Below are positions 8,623 through 16,762 of a DNA stretch of 64,000 nt, one piece after another. Below the pieces are notes generated by a model that worked only from the letters and a program-made list of their open reading frames with translations, was not told the origin of the DNA and searched no databases. Source of the DNA: Streptomyces spectabilis (lineage in GTDB: Bacteria; Actinomycetota; Actinomycetes; Streptomycetales; Streptomycetaceae); the NCBI RefSeq assembly GCF_008704795.1, contig NZ_CP023690.1, positions 4,350,501-4,414,500 on the forward strand, in the 5' to 3' direction. Every line of letters begins with the position of its first letter. Position 1 is the first letter of the stretch. Both the position numbers and the translations under genes were made by a program.

Positions 8623-9547
8623 GCAGGTCGAGTGGGACTCGGGCGGTGACGGTGACGGCGTCCGGTACGAGGTCGGGCGGGGTGGGCATGAGGCTGCCGG
8701 GAAGCCGGACGGCGGCGGCGCCGTGCGCGACGGCGGCGGCGAGGGCGCGCGGCCCGGTGCCGCCCGCGACGAGGAAGCCGGCGAGGGAGCTGTCCCCCGC
8801 ACCCACGTCGCTGCGTACGACGTCGACGCGGGCGTGCCCGAAGTACGTACCCGAGTCGTCGACGAGGAGTTGGCCGTCGGCGCCGAGGCTGGCGAGGACG
8901 GCGCGGGCGCCGCGCTCGCGCAGCTCGTCGGCGGCCTTGAGGGCGTCGCCGACGGTGGCGAGGGGGCGGCCGACGGCTTCCGCCAGCTCCGCGGCGTTCG
9001 GCTTGACGACGTCCGGGCGTCCGGCGAGGGCGGCGAGGAGGGCCGGGCCCGAGGTGTCGAGGGCGATCCGGGCCCCGGCGGCGTGGCAGCGGTCGGCCAG
9101 GTCCGCGTACCAGGACGGGGCGAGGCCGCGCGGAAGGCTGCCGCAGCAGGCGATCCAGTCGGCGCGGGCGGAGTGCGCGGCGACGGCGGCGAGCAGGGAC
9201 TCGCTCTCCGCCGCGGTGAGTTCGGGACCCGGGGCGTTGATCTTCGTGAGGGTGCCGTCCGGTTCGGCGACGGAGATGTTCGACCGGGTGGGGCCGGTGA
9301 TCGCGACCGGGGCGACGGCGATGCCCTGCTCGTCGAGGAGCTGGGCGACGAGGGCGCCCGGGGCGCCGCCGAGCGGGAGGACGGCGAGGGTGGGGACGCC
9401 CGCGGCGGCGGCCGCGCGGGAGACGTTGACGCCCTTGCCGCCCGGGTCCATGCGGTCGCCGGTGGCGCGGACGACGGCGCCGCGGGTGAGGGCGGGGACC
9501 TCGTAGGCACGGTCGAGGGAGGGGTTCGGGGTGACGGTGAGGATCAT
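8582..9547 (-). CDS. fruK: 1-phosphofructokinase
   Basis: A 321-residue PfkB-family kinase converting fructose-1-phosphate to fructose-1,6-bisphosphate in the cytoplasm. It starts MILTVTPNPSLDRAYEV and has the PfkB signature DPGGKGVNVSRAAAAAG near residues 38-53. The C-terminal anion hole/catalytic motif is degenerate in spacing but present as SDVGAGDSSLAGFL near residue 250 (catalytic Asp in GAGD). The ATG overlaps the fruR stop in ATGA, indicating translational coupling. The tail TEPAALTEPAA is repeat-derived and adds about a dozen residues beyond the usual end. Confidence 0.93.
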   Translation of the reverse strand: MILTVTPNPSLDRAYEVPALTRGAVVRATGDRMDPGGKGVNVSRAAAAAGVPTLAVLPLGGAPGALVAQLLDEQGIAVAPVAITGPTRSNISVAEPDGTLTKINAPGPELTAAESESLLAAVAAHSARADWIACCGSLPRGLAPSWYADLADRCHAAGARIALDTSGPALLAALAGRPDVVKPNAAELAEAVGRPLATVGDALKAADELRERGARAVLASLGADGQLLVDDSGTYFGHARVDVVRSDVGAGDSSLAGFLVAGGTGPRALAAAVAHGAAAVRLPGSLMPTPPDLVPDAVTVTARVPLDLPLTEPAALTEPAA

Positions 9548-10305
9548 GCGCGCACCACTTCCGTGCCCGCGCGCTCGATGGCGGCGGCGTCCTCGGGGCC
9601 GAGGTCGGTGTCCGTGATCAGCAGGTCCACGTCGGTGAGGTCGCCGAAGCGGGCGAAGTGCTCCTGGCCGTACTTGCCGCTGTCGGCGAGCAGGACGACG
9701 CGGCGGGCGGCGGCGACGGCGGCGCGCTTGACGGCGGCCTCGGCGAGGTCCGGGGTGGTCAGGCCGTGCGCGGCGGAGAAGCCGTTCGCCGCGAGGAAGA
9801 GGACGTCGGCGCGGATCTCCGCGTACGCGCGCAGGGACCAGGCGTCCACGGCGGCGCGGGTGCGGTGCCTGATGCGGCCGCCGACCAGGTGGAGCTGGAT
9901 GCCCGGGTGGTCGGCGAGGCGGGCGGCGGTGGGGAGGCTGTGGGTGACCGCGGTGAGGGCGGAGTCCAGGGGGAGCTGGGCGGCCAGGCGGGCGACGGTG
10001 GAGCCCGCGTCGAGGATGACCGTGCCGTCGGCGGGGAGCTCGGCGAGGGCGGCGCGGGCGATGCGGTCCTTCTCGTCCGCGGCGGTGCCCTCGCGCTCGG
10101 CGAGGTCCGGCTCGAAGTCCAGGCGGCCCGCCGGGATCGCGCCGCCGTGCACCCGGCGGAGCAGGCCCGCGCGGTCCAGGGCCTTCAGGTCGCGGCGGAC
10201 GGTCTCGGCGGTGACCTGGAACTCGGCGGCGAGCGAGAGGACGTCGACGCGGCCGCCCTCTCGTGCCAGGCGCAGGATCTCCTGCTGGCGCTCTGGCGCG
10301 TACAT
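9544..10305 (-). CDS. fruR: DeoR-family regulator of the fructose operon
   Basis: A 253-residue DeoR/GlpR-type repressor. The N-terminal winged HTH (about 1-57) reads RQQEILRLAREGGRVDVLSLAAEFQVTAETVRRDLKALDRAGL in overlapping parts. The C-terminal sugar-phosphate sensor domain includes ILDAGSTVARLA and ADSGKYGQEHFARFG, the usual DeoRC landmarks. The ATG at 10305 has AGGAGG about 9 bases upstream. As the first gene of fruR-fruK-fruA it is expected to sense fructose-1-phosphate (family knowledge). Three 12-bp direct repeats (10327-10362) in the leader are candidate operators. Confidence 0.88.
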   Translation of the reverse strand: MYAPERQQEILRLAREGGRVDVLSLAAEFQVTAETVRRDLKALDRAGLLRRVHGGAIPAGRLDFEPDLAEREGTAADEKDRIARAALAELPADGTVILDAGSTVARLAAQLPLDSALTAVTHSLPTAARLADHPGIQLHLVGGRIRHRTRAAVDAWSLRAYAEIRADVLFLAANGFSAAHGLTTPDLAEAAVKRAAVAAARRVVLLADSGKYGQEHFARFGDLTDVDLLITDTDLGPEDAAAIERAGTEVVRA

Positions 10306-10326
10306 GGCTCGGGGCCTCCTGCTGTT

Positions 10327-10362
10327 GTGCCCGGTTGCGTGCCCGGTTGCGTGCCCGGTTGT
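10327..10362 (-). promoter_or_regulatory. three 12-bp direct repeats in the fruR leader (candidate operator)
   Basis: Plus strand GTGCCCGGTTGC is repeated three times without a gap; the last copy ends GT. The array begins 22 bases upstream of the fruR start codon. Tandem operator copies are usual for DeoR-family autoregulation, so binding by FruR is a reasonable inference. A chance minisatellite is the alternative, given others in this window. Confidence 0.5.
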
Positions 10363-10502
10363 GTGGGTTCTCTTGGATCGTACGGAGCATCCGGCCGGAA
10401 GTAAACAGGAACGGGCACCACCTGGACGCAAACGGGCCCCGCCCGGCCCCGGAACGGGGGCCTGGCGGGGCCTCGGTCGAACGGCGCGAGGAGCGGGGCG
10501 GC

Positions 10503-12041
10503 TCAGGAAGTGAGGGCCGGCTCGCGGTCGGAGGCGGCGGAGGCCGACGGCGCGTCGAGGGCCTCGGCGCCCTCCACGTGCTGGGCCGGGCGGCGCGGCA
10601 GCCCCAGCATCAGCAGGAAGATGACGACGAGGACGCCGAACACCCACCACAGCGCGTTCTGGAAGCCGTGGGCGAACTCCGCGGCGACCTGCTGCGGCAC
10701 CACGTTCTCGTCCATGGCGCCGAAGAAGACCACGGACACCAGGCCGAGCCCGAGCGCGTTGCCCATCTGCTGGACGGTGTTGATGAGGCCGGACGCGGAG
10801 CCCGCGTGCTCACGCGGGACCTCGGAGAGCACCGCGTCCGTCAGCGGGGCCACGATGAGGCCCATGCCGAGGCCCATCACCGCGAGGGGGAGCGCCATCT
10901 GCCAGGGCGCGATGTCCGCGCCGTACCGACCGGCCTCCCAGATGTAGATAAGGACGCCCGCGGCCATGGTCAGGGCGCCCGCCTGGAGGACCTTGCGGCC
11001 GAAGCGCGGCACCAGCTTCTGCACGGAGATGCCCGCGGCGACGGAGACGGCGATGGAGAAGGGCACACCGGTCAGGCCCGCGCGCAGCTCGCTCCAGCCG
11101 AGGCCGACCTGCATGTACATGGTCCAGACGAGGAAGAAGATGCCGAGCGAGACGCCGAACACGGTCTGCACGGCGATGCCCGCGGCGAAGCTGCGCACCT
11201 TGAACAGGGACAGCTCCACGAGCGGCGAGCCGTCCTTGGCCGCCTTGTTCCGCTCGTACGCGACGAGCGCGCCGAACACCACGACCGCGCCGGCCATCAT
11301 CGCGTAGCCCCACAGCGGCCAGCCCAGCTCCCGGCCGCGCGTCAGCGGGTAGAGGAGCATCAGGAGGCCCGCGGTGACCAGGACGACGCCGACGAGGTCG
11401 AGCCGCAGCGCGCGCGGTGCCTTGGACTCGGTGATGAACTTCCGCCCGAGCAGCAGACCCGCGATGCCGACCGGCAGGTTGATCAGGAAGATCGGGCGCC
11501 ATTCGAGGCCGAGGATGTTCCACTCCGTCAGGAGCGCGCCGAGCAGCGGACCGGAGACCGCGCCGAGGCCCACCACCATGCCGAACAGGCCGAAGACCTT
11601 GCCGCGCTCGTGCGCGGGGAACGTGGCGTGCACGATCGACAGGACCTGCGGCACCATCAGGGCGGCCATCGCGCCCTGGAGGATGCGCGAGGCGACCAGC
11701 ATCTCCGGGTTCGCGGCGAAGCCGCACAGCGCCGAGGCGACGGTGAAGCCGGTGATGCCGATGAGGAAGATCTTCTTGCGGCCGTAGATGTCGCCGAGCC
11801 GGCCGCCGGTGATCAGGCCCGCGCCGAGCGCGAGCGCGTACCCGGCGGTGATCCACTGGATCTGGCTGAACGTGGCGCCCGCGTCCCGCTGGATGGCGGG
11901 TATCGCGATGTTCACGATCGTCACGTCGACGAGGTCCATGAAGGCGGCCGTCATCACGATCGCGAGGGCGAACCACCGACGGCGGTCGGAGGGTGTCTCC
12001 GGGGACGGAGCAGCCGCGGTGGGGGTGCTGGGAGAAGTCAT
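10503..12041 (-). CDS. MFS drug exporter, 14-TM DHA2 (EmrB/QacA-like) family
   Basis: A 512-residue antiporter-type exporter. Motif A appears as GGRLGDIYGRKKIFLIG near residues 78-94, motif C as GLGAVSGPLLGALL near 158, and helix 1 carries the acidic FMDLVDVTIVNIAIP typical of DHA2 pumps. About fourteen hydrophobic helices are visible. It is divergent from a WYL regulator, and a palindrome (12063-12081) in the 116-base gap lies just upstream of its start; that regulator probably controls it. Substrate cannot be told from sequence. Confidence 0.9.
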   Translation of the reverse strand: MTSPSTPTAAAPSPETPSDRRRWFALAIVMTAAFMDLVDVTIVNIAIPAIQRDAGATFSQIQWITAGYALALGAGLITGGRLGDIYGRKKIFLIGITGFTVASALCGFAANPEMLVASRILQGAMAALMVPQVLSIVHATFPAHERGKVFGLFGMVVGLGAVSGPLLGALLTEWNILGLEWRPIFLINLPVGIAGLLLGRKFITESKAPRALRLDLVGVVLVTAGLLMLLYPLTRGRELGWPLWGYAMMAGAVVVFGALVAYERNKAAKDGSPLVELSLFKVRSFAAGIAVQTVFGVSLGIFFLVWTMYMQVGLGWSELRAGLTGVPFSIAVSVAAGISVQKLVPRFGRKVLQAGALTMAAGVLIYIWEAGRYGADIAPWQMALPLAVMGLGMGLIVAPLTDAVLSEVPREHAGSASGLINTVQQMGNALGLGLVSVVFFGAMDENVVPQQVAAEFAHGFQNALWWVFGVLVVIFLLMLGLPRRPAQHVEGAEALDAPSASAASDREPALTS

Positions 12042-12062
12042 GCCGCCAGGCTAGAGGCCCTA

Positions 12063-12081
12063 TAGGTCAGGTCATGACCTA
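12063..12081. promoter_or_regulatory. palindromic operator between exporter and WYL regulator
   Basis: TAGGTCA and TGACCTA form an inverted repeat around GGTCA; inside it AGGTCATGACCT is a perfect 12-bp palindrome. It sits 22 bases upstream of the exporter start, overlapping TATAGG, which could be its -10. The position suggests autoregulation and exporter control by the divergent WYL protein (inference). Confidence 0.6.
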
Positions 12082-12157
12082 GTTCTGCGGGACCATGGAT
12101 GCGCGTTCCCGGCAGACGAACACGCGAACGCGCGACCACGGCGGCGGGAGGCCCCTC

Positions 12158-13141
12158 ATGACCACGGACACACCGGCACGGCTCCTCCAGCTGCTCTCGC
12201 TGCTCCAGACGCCGCGGGAGTGGCCCGGCGGCGAGCTCTCCGAGCGGCTCGGGGTCTCGCGCCGCACGGTGCGCCGGGACGTCGACCGACTGCGGGAGCT
12301 CGGCTATCCCGTGCGGGCGACGCAGGGCGCGAGCGGCGGCTACCGGCTCGTCGCGGGCAAGGCGATGCCGCCCCTCGTCCTGGACGACGAGGAGGCCGTG
12401 GCCATCGCGGTGGGGCTGCGCGCCGGGGCCGGGCACGCCGTCGAGGGCGTCGAGGAGGCGTCGGTGCGGGCCCTCGCCAAGCTGGAGCAGGTCCTGCCGT
12501 CCCGGCTGCGCCACCGGGTCTCCGCGCTCGGCGCCGCGACGATGTCGCTGACCAGCGGGGACGGGGCGCGGATCGCGCCGGAGACGCTGACGGTGATCGC
12601 GTCGGCGACGGCCGCGCACGAGCAGCTCCGGTTCGCCTACGAGGCCAAGGACGGCACCCCCTCGCGGCGCCTCACCGAGCCGCACCGCCTGGTGTCCACG
12701 GGGCGGCGCTGGTACCTGGTCGCGTTCGATCTGGAGCGGCAGGACTGGCGCACGTTCCGGGTGGACCGGGTGTCGGAGCCGTTCGCCACGGCGGTGCGGT
12801 TCGCCCCGCGGATGCTGCCGGGCGGGAGCGCGGACGCCTATGTGCGGCAGAGCGTGCTCGCGCGGCGGCCGGAGTCCTCGGCGTACGAGGTGGACGTGGA
12901 GTTCCACGCTCCGCTGTATCGGGTGCGGGGGCGGCTGCCCGCCGCGCTCGGTGAGCTGGCCGCGGTCGGCGACGACCGCTGCCGGCTGCGCGGGACGGTG
13001 ACCGAGCCCGTGGAGTGGGTGGCGGGCCGACTCGTCTGGGTCGGCTGCGACTTCACCGTGCACGGCCCCGGGGAGCTGGTGTCCCGGGTACGGGAGCTGG
13101 GGCGCCGGTTCAGCGCGGCGGTGGACGGCGCCGGGCACTGA
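12158..13141 (+). CDS. YafY-like transcriptional regulator (HTH + WYL domain)
   Basis: A 327-residue regulator: an N-terminal HTH_11 (about 1-60, LSERLGVSRRTVRRDVDRLREL) followed by the WYL ligand-binding region (about 140-220, including RRLTEPHRLVSTGRRWYLVAFD) and the WCX C-terminal domain. The ATG at 12158 follows GGGAGG by 7-8 bases. It is divergent from the exporter and shares a 116-base promoter region containing a strong palindrome. The 3' end, including the stop, belongs to a 32-bp tandem duplication (13115-13178). Confidence 0.88.
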   Translation: MTTDTPARLLQLLSLLQTPREWPGGELSERLGVSRRTVRRDVDRLRELGYPVRATQGASGGYRLVAGKAMPPLVLDDEEAVAIAVGLRAGAGHAVEGVEEASVRALAKLEQVLPSRLRHRVSALGAATMSLTSGDGARIAPETLTVIASATAAHEQLRFAYEAKDGTPSRRLTEPHRLVSTGRRWYLVAFDLERQDWRTFRVDRVSEPFATAVRFAPRMLPGGSADAYVRQSVLARRPESSAYEVDVEFHAPLYRVRGRLPAALGELAAVGDDRCRLRGTVTEPVEWVAGRLVWVGCDFTVHGPGELVSRVRELGRRFSAAVDGAGH

Positions 13142-13178
13142 CCAGGGCGGCGGTGGACGGCGCCGGGCGCTGAGCAGC
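13115..13178 (+). repeat. 32-bp tandem duplication across a stop codon
   Basis: Two units, 13115-13146 and 13147-13178, each contain GCGGCGGTGGACGGCGCCGG and a TGA. The first TGA is the stop of the WYL regulator gene. The second copy lies downstream and would be a backup stop. Confidence 0.75.
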
Positions 13179-13184
13179 CCGGCG

Positions 13185-13205
13185 CGGGCGGGCGGGGCCC
13201 GCCCG
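13185..13205. terminator. GC-rich hairpin between convergent WYL gene and hrdD
   Basis: CGGGCGGG pairs with CCCGCCCG around a 5-base loop. It lies between two convergent genes and could terminate both. It lacks a T-tract. Confidence 0.45.
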
Positions 13206-13228
13206 GTGCCGCAAGGCGGCGGCCCGCC

Positions 13229-14233
13229 CTAGGCCGCCGCGTCGAAGCCCGTGTCGCGCGCCAGCTTCTTCAGTTCGAGCAGCGCGTGCTTCTCTATCTG
13301 GCGGATGCGCTCGCGCGTCAGACCGTGCTCCTTGCCGACCTCCGTGAGCGTGCGCTCGCGGCCGTCGTCGATGCCGTACCGCATCTTGATGATGGAGGCG
13401 GTGCGCTGGTCGAGGCGGCCGATGAGGTCGTCGAGCTCCTCGCTGCGCAGCAGCGTGAGGACGGACTGCTCGGGGGAGACCGCGGAGGTGTCCTCCAGGA
13501 GGTCGCCGAACTGGGTCTCGCCCTGGTCGTCCACCGGCATGTTCAACGAGACGGGGTCGCGGGCCCAGTCGAGGACGTCCGTGACGCGCTCGGGGGTCGA
13601 GGCCAGCTCGGCGGCGATCTCGGTGGCCTCCGGCTCGCGGCCGTGCTCGCGGTTGAACTCGCGCTGCACGCGGCGGATCCGGCCGAGCTCCTCCACCAGG
13701 TGCACGGGAAGGCGGATGGTGCGGGACTGGTCGGCTATGGAGCGGGTGATGGCCTGGCGGATCCACCACGTCGCGTACGTGGAGAACTTGAAGCCCTTGG
13801 CGTAGTCGAACTTCTCGACCGCGCGGACCAGGCCCGCGTTGCCCTCCTGGATGAGGTCGAGCAGGGGCAGGCCGCTGCGCGGATAGCGGCGCGCGACGGC
13901 GACGACCAGGCGGAGGTTCGAGCGGATGAACACGTCCTTGGCGCGCTCGCCGTCGGCGACGAGGGCGCGCAGCTCCGCCTCGGATGCGGTCACGGCCGAC
14001 TTCTCCTCGACCTCGCCCGCGAGGATCTTCTGGGCGTAGACACCCGCCTCGATGATCTGGGACAGCTCGACTTCCTTGGCGGCGTCGAGCAGGGGCGTGC
14101 GCGCTATCTCGTCGAGGTACATGCCGACCAGGTCGCGGTCGGCGATCTCGCCGCCAGATGCGCGAACACTGCGTGCCGCGTCGGTCTCGCCGGTGTCGGC
14201 GGACTTACGACGGGCGACGGCACGGGTTGCCAT
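13229..14233 (-). CDS. hrdD: RNA polymerase primary-like sigma factor HrdD
   Basis: A 334-residue group 2 sigma-70 factor. It closely matches my recollection of S. coelicolor HrdD: same start (MATRAVARR), GGEIADRDLVGMYLDEIART, and end (KKLARDTGF-AAA). Region 1.2 (about 30-60), region 2 with the core-binding and -10 recognition segment (GFKFSTYATWWIRQAI), region 3, and region 4.2 (TLTEVGKEHGLTRERIRQIE) are all intact. Region 1.1 is absent, as expected. AAGGGAG lies 5 bases before the ATG. A consensus SigR promoter lies about 110 bases upstream (14344-14371), consistent with induction by disulfide stress. Confidence 0.95.
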   Translation of the reverse strand: MATRAVARRKSADTGETDAARSVRASGGEIADRDLVGMYLDEIARTPLLDAAKEVELSQIIEAGVYAQKILAGEVEEKSAVTASEAELRALVADGERAKDVFIRSNLRLVVAVARRYPRSGLPLLDLIQEGNAGLVRAVEKFDYAKGFKFSTYATWWIRQAITRSIADQSRTIRLPVHLVEELGRIRRVQREFNREHGREPEATEIAAELASTPERVTDVLDWARDPVSLNMPVDDQGETQFGDLLEDTSAVSPEQSVLTLLRSEELDDLIGRLDQRTASIIKMRYGIDDGRERTLTEVGKEHGLTRERIRQIEKHALLELKKLARDTGFDAAA

Positions 14234-14343
14234 GCGTGCTCCCTTGCGTGGTTGTCACTGGTCGGTCCGGCCGGGGCCGGGCGGTCCGGTATGGACCTGT
14301 GGTGGACGGCACACCCTCCCAGGTGCCCCGCATCCGATGGATA

Positions 14344-14371
14344 CAACGACTGGAATCCGGACAGAATTCCC
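14344..14371 (-). promoter_or_regulatory. SigR-type promoter of hrdD
   Basis: On the minus strand GGGAAT (14371-14366) is followed by exactly 18 bases and then GTTG (14347-14344), the GGAAT-N18-GTT consensus of the Streptomyces thiol-stress sigma factor SigR. hrdD is a known SigR target in S. coelicolor. The transcript would have a leader of about 105 bases. Confidence 0.85.
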
Positions 14372-14431
14372 AACCGGCGCGTCCGTTTTCCTGATCATGC
14401 AGTACCCTGTGCCGCCACACAGGGAGGTCGG

Positions 14432-14968
14432 GTGCCGCAGGAACCCACAGAGGTGCAGGTCAGACCCGGCGACGAGGCGGATCTCGGGGCCCTCACGGAG
14501 ATCTACAACCACTACGTCCGTGAGACAGCCATCACATTCGACACCGTCCCGTTTCTGCCGGAAGAGAGACGCCGCTGGCTGCTCTCCCACCCCAAAGACG
14601 GCCCTCACCGCCTGATGGTTGCCCAGGCTGGCAATTCGGGGAAACCTGACATTCTCGGCTATGCCACTTCGGGCCCGCTGCGCGCCAAGCCCGCCTACGC
14701 GACCTCCGTGGAGGTCAGCGTCTACTGCGACCCGCGGGCGGCCGGGCGCGGCGTCGGCACCCTGCTCTACCGCTCCCTCTTCGCCGCACTCGAGGGCGAG
14801 GACCTGCACCGGGCGTACGCGGGCATCGCACTGCCCAACGCGGCCTCGGTGCGACTGCACGAACGGTTCGGTTTCCGGCACATCGGTACGTACGCGGAAG
14901 TCGGCCGGAAGTTTCACCGCTACTGGGACGTGGCCTGGTACGAGCTGCCCCTAGGGCCAAGGGACTAG
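14432..14968 (+). CDS. GNAT acetyltransferase, phosphinothricin-acetyltransferase-like
   Basis: A 178-residue cytoplasmic N-acetyltransferase of the Pat/Bar-like subfamily. Features are RPGDEADLGALTEIYNHYVRETAITFDT in overlapping parts at the start, an acetyl-CoA loop (CDPRAAGRGVGTLLY, about 95-110) and the C-terminal GFRHIGTYAEVGRKFHRYWDVAWYE region typical of the group. The GTG at 14432 follows AGGGAGG by 4 bases. It is divergent from hrdD across about 200 bases. The true substrate (amino acid, antibiotic or phosphinothricin) cannot be told. Confidence 0.88.
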   Translation: MPQEPTEVQVRPGDEADLGALTEIYNHYVRETAITFDTVPFLPEERRRWLLSHPKDGPHRLMVAQAGNSGKPDILGYATSGPLRAKPAYATSVEVSVYCDPRAAGRGVGTLLYRSLFAALEGEDLHRAYAGIALPNAASVRLHERFGFRHIGTYAEVGRKFHRYWDVAWYELPLGPRD

Positions 14969-15016
14969 TCCCGCAGACCGTTCCTCGCGGCCGGTCGGCG
15001 CGCCTAGCGTGCCGCC

Positions 15017-16102
15017 ATGAACGAGACCAGCGCGGCCCCGGCGGACACCACCTCCGCACCCGACTCCGACGGCATCCTCGACGAAGCCCTCCAGCGCCTG
15101 CACTCCAGCGGCCCCGAGCGGGTGGTGCGCCTCACCAACCACGGCCCGATGGCCGTCGAGTCCCTGGTGCGGGGCGGCCAGGCCCACACCGTGCACCGCT
15201 GGCTCGACTACTACCGCCACAAGCTGGAGGACATGCCCGCGCGCGTGTCCCCGGTCACCGACGAGAACTGGCGCGAGGCGCTCGGCGAGCCGCGCCGGGC
15301 CGCCGACTGGATCGACCACTTCTCCCGCGCCCTCGCCGAGCGGCCCTGGCGCGAGGTGCTCGCCGCCTGGTGGCCGGTGCTGCTTCCCGGCATCGCGGGC
15401 GGCTCCACGCACCCGGTGATCCGCGTCGGGCACGCCGTGCGCGGCCTCACCGCGCCGGGCGGCGGGACCGCGCCCCGCGTCGCCGAGCTGGCGCACGGCC
15501 TGGGCTACTGGGCGGCCCGGCACGCCCCGCTGCCGCCGCGCGCGCCCCGCGCCCTGCCGGACGCGGCCGGTGCCGCCGCCGCGCTCGACGCCGTGCAGCG
15601 GATCCCGGTGCAGGACGGCGGCCTTCCGGACCGCTTCGCGCAGCTGACCTCCGTGCCCGCGTGGCCCACCGCCCCGGCCACGGACCCGCAGACCGCGCGC
15701 GCCCGCCTCGGCGACCTCGTCACCGCCGCCGTGCACCGGTACGCCACCCATGGCCACACCGACCCGATCATGCTGGTGCACGCGGCGACCGCGCCGAACG
15801 CCGTCCTGCGCGCCCTGCCCGCGCTCCCCCGCGAGCTGTGGGCGCCGTCCCTGGACGCGGCCTGGGCGGCGAGCGCCGCCGTCACCGCCGCCTACGCCCC
15901 GGCGGCCCCGGCCCCCTCCGACGAGCTGCGCGAGGCGTACGCGGAGGCCGGACGCAGCACCTTCGACGAGGTCTTCGCGCGGGCCGCGGCACACGGCGAC
16001 GACCACACCATCAAGTTCGCGGACACCGCCCTGGACGTCGGCGACGAGCGGGCGCGCGCGGCCGCGCTGCGGGGCGTGGAGCTCAACCCGCCCGCGCTCT
16101 GA
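15017..16102 (+). CDS. questin oxidase family protein (DUF4243)
   Basis: A 361-residue all-helical protein resembling the questin oxidase-like family (PF14027), named after a fungal Baeyer-Villiger oxidase. Landmarks: LTNHGPMAVESLVRGGQ (about 38-54), HRWLDYYRHKLEDMP, a tryptophan-rich WWPVLLPGIAGGSTHPVIRVGHAVRG (about 117-142) and THGHTDPIMLVHAATAPNAVLRALP (about 240-265). Several conserved histidines could bind a metal or substrate. Actinobacterial members have no proven reaction. The next gene, a MarR regulator, starts 84 bases downstream in the same direction and may be co-transcribed. Confidence 0.85.
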   Translation: MNETSAAPADTTSAPDSDGILDEALQRLHSSGPERVVRLTNHGPMAVESLVRGGQAHTVHRWLDYYRHKLEDMPARVSPVTDENWREALGEPRRAADWIDHFSRALAERPWREVLAAWWPVLLPGIAGGSTHPVIRVGHAVRGLTAPGGGTAPRVAELAHGLGYWAARHAPLPPRAPRALPDAAGAAAALDAVQRIPVQDGGLPDRFAQLTSVPAWPTAPATDPQTARARLGDLVTAAVHRYATHGHTDPIMLVHAATAPNAVLRALPALPRELWAPSLDAAWAASAAVTAAYAPAAPAPSDELREAYAEAGRSTFDEVFARAAAHGDDHTIKFADTALDVGDERARAAALRGVELNPPAL

Positions 16103-16185
16103 GCGCGTTCGCCGGGCCGCGGGCGGTCCCGCGGCACGCGGGCGCCCCTGCCGGAGGCACAGGAAAGCCTCGTACAGTGGGTTAC

Positions 16186-16722
16186 ATGGACAGGCCATCC
16201 ACCGCGGCACGGGACGCCGCCGGGGAGCGCGCCGCCGCCGAGCCGCGCTGGCTCGACGACGAGGAGCAGCGCACCTGGCTCGCGTATGTACACGCCTCCA
16301 CGCTCCTGGAGGACTCTCTCGACCGGCAGCTCCAGCGCGACGCGGGCATGCCCCATCTGTACTACGGGCTCCTGGTGCAGCTCTCGGCCGCGCCGCGCCG
16401 CCGGTTGCGGATGACGGAGCTCGCCCGCGGCTCCAAGATCACCAGGTCCCGGCTCTCGCACGCGATCGCGCGGCTTGAGCGCAGCGGCTGGGTGCGGCGC
16501 GAGGACTGCCCGACCGACAAGCGCGGGCAGTTCGCGATCCTGACCGAGGAGGGCCAGGAGGTGCTGCGGCAGACCGCGCCCGGACATGTCGAGGCGGTGC
16601 GCCAGGCGCTCTTCGACCGGCTCTCCCCGGAACAGCAGAAGTCCCTCGGCGAGATCATGCGGATCGTCGCCGAGGGACTTCAGCCGAAGGAGGCGGGGGC
16701 GGACCTGCCCTGGCTCCGCTAG
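16186..16722 (+). CDS. MarR-family transcriptional regulator
   Basis: A 178-residue winged-helix regulator. The MarR core covers about residues 35-150, with RMTELARGSKITRSRLSHAIARLERSGWVRRE as helix-turn-helix and DKRGQFAILTEEGQEVL as wing and following strand. The ATG at 16186 is used; an in-frame GTG three codons earlier is also possible because AGGAAAG lies just upstream. It is convergent with an exporter gene whose stop lies 40 bases away. The ligand is unknown. Confidence 0.88.
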   Translation: MDRPSTAARDAAGERAAAEPRWLDDEEQRTWLAYVHASTLLEDSLDRQLQRDAGMPHLYYGLLVQLSAAPRRRLRMTELARGSKITRSRLSHAIARLERSGWVRREDCPTDKRGQFAILTEEGQEVLRQTAPGHVEAVRQALFDRLSPEQQKSLGEIMRIVAEGLQPKEAGADLPWLR

Positions 16723-16762
16723 GAGCGCCGGGCGGGCCCGCGCCGCCGGATCGTGCGGGGCG

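Noticed and set aside
6395..10513. A 1372-codon open frame on the plus strand
   Set aside because: It is antisense to fruA, fruK and fruR, with composition typical of GC-rich shadow frames; the minus-strand proteins have clear domains.
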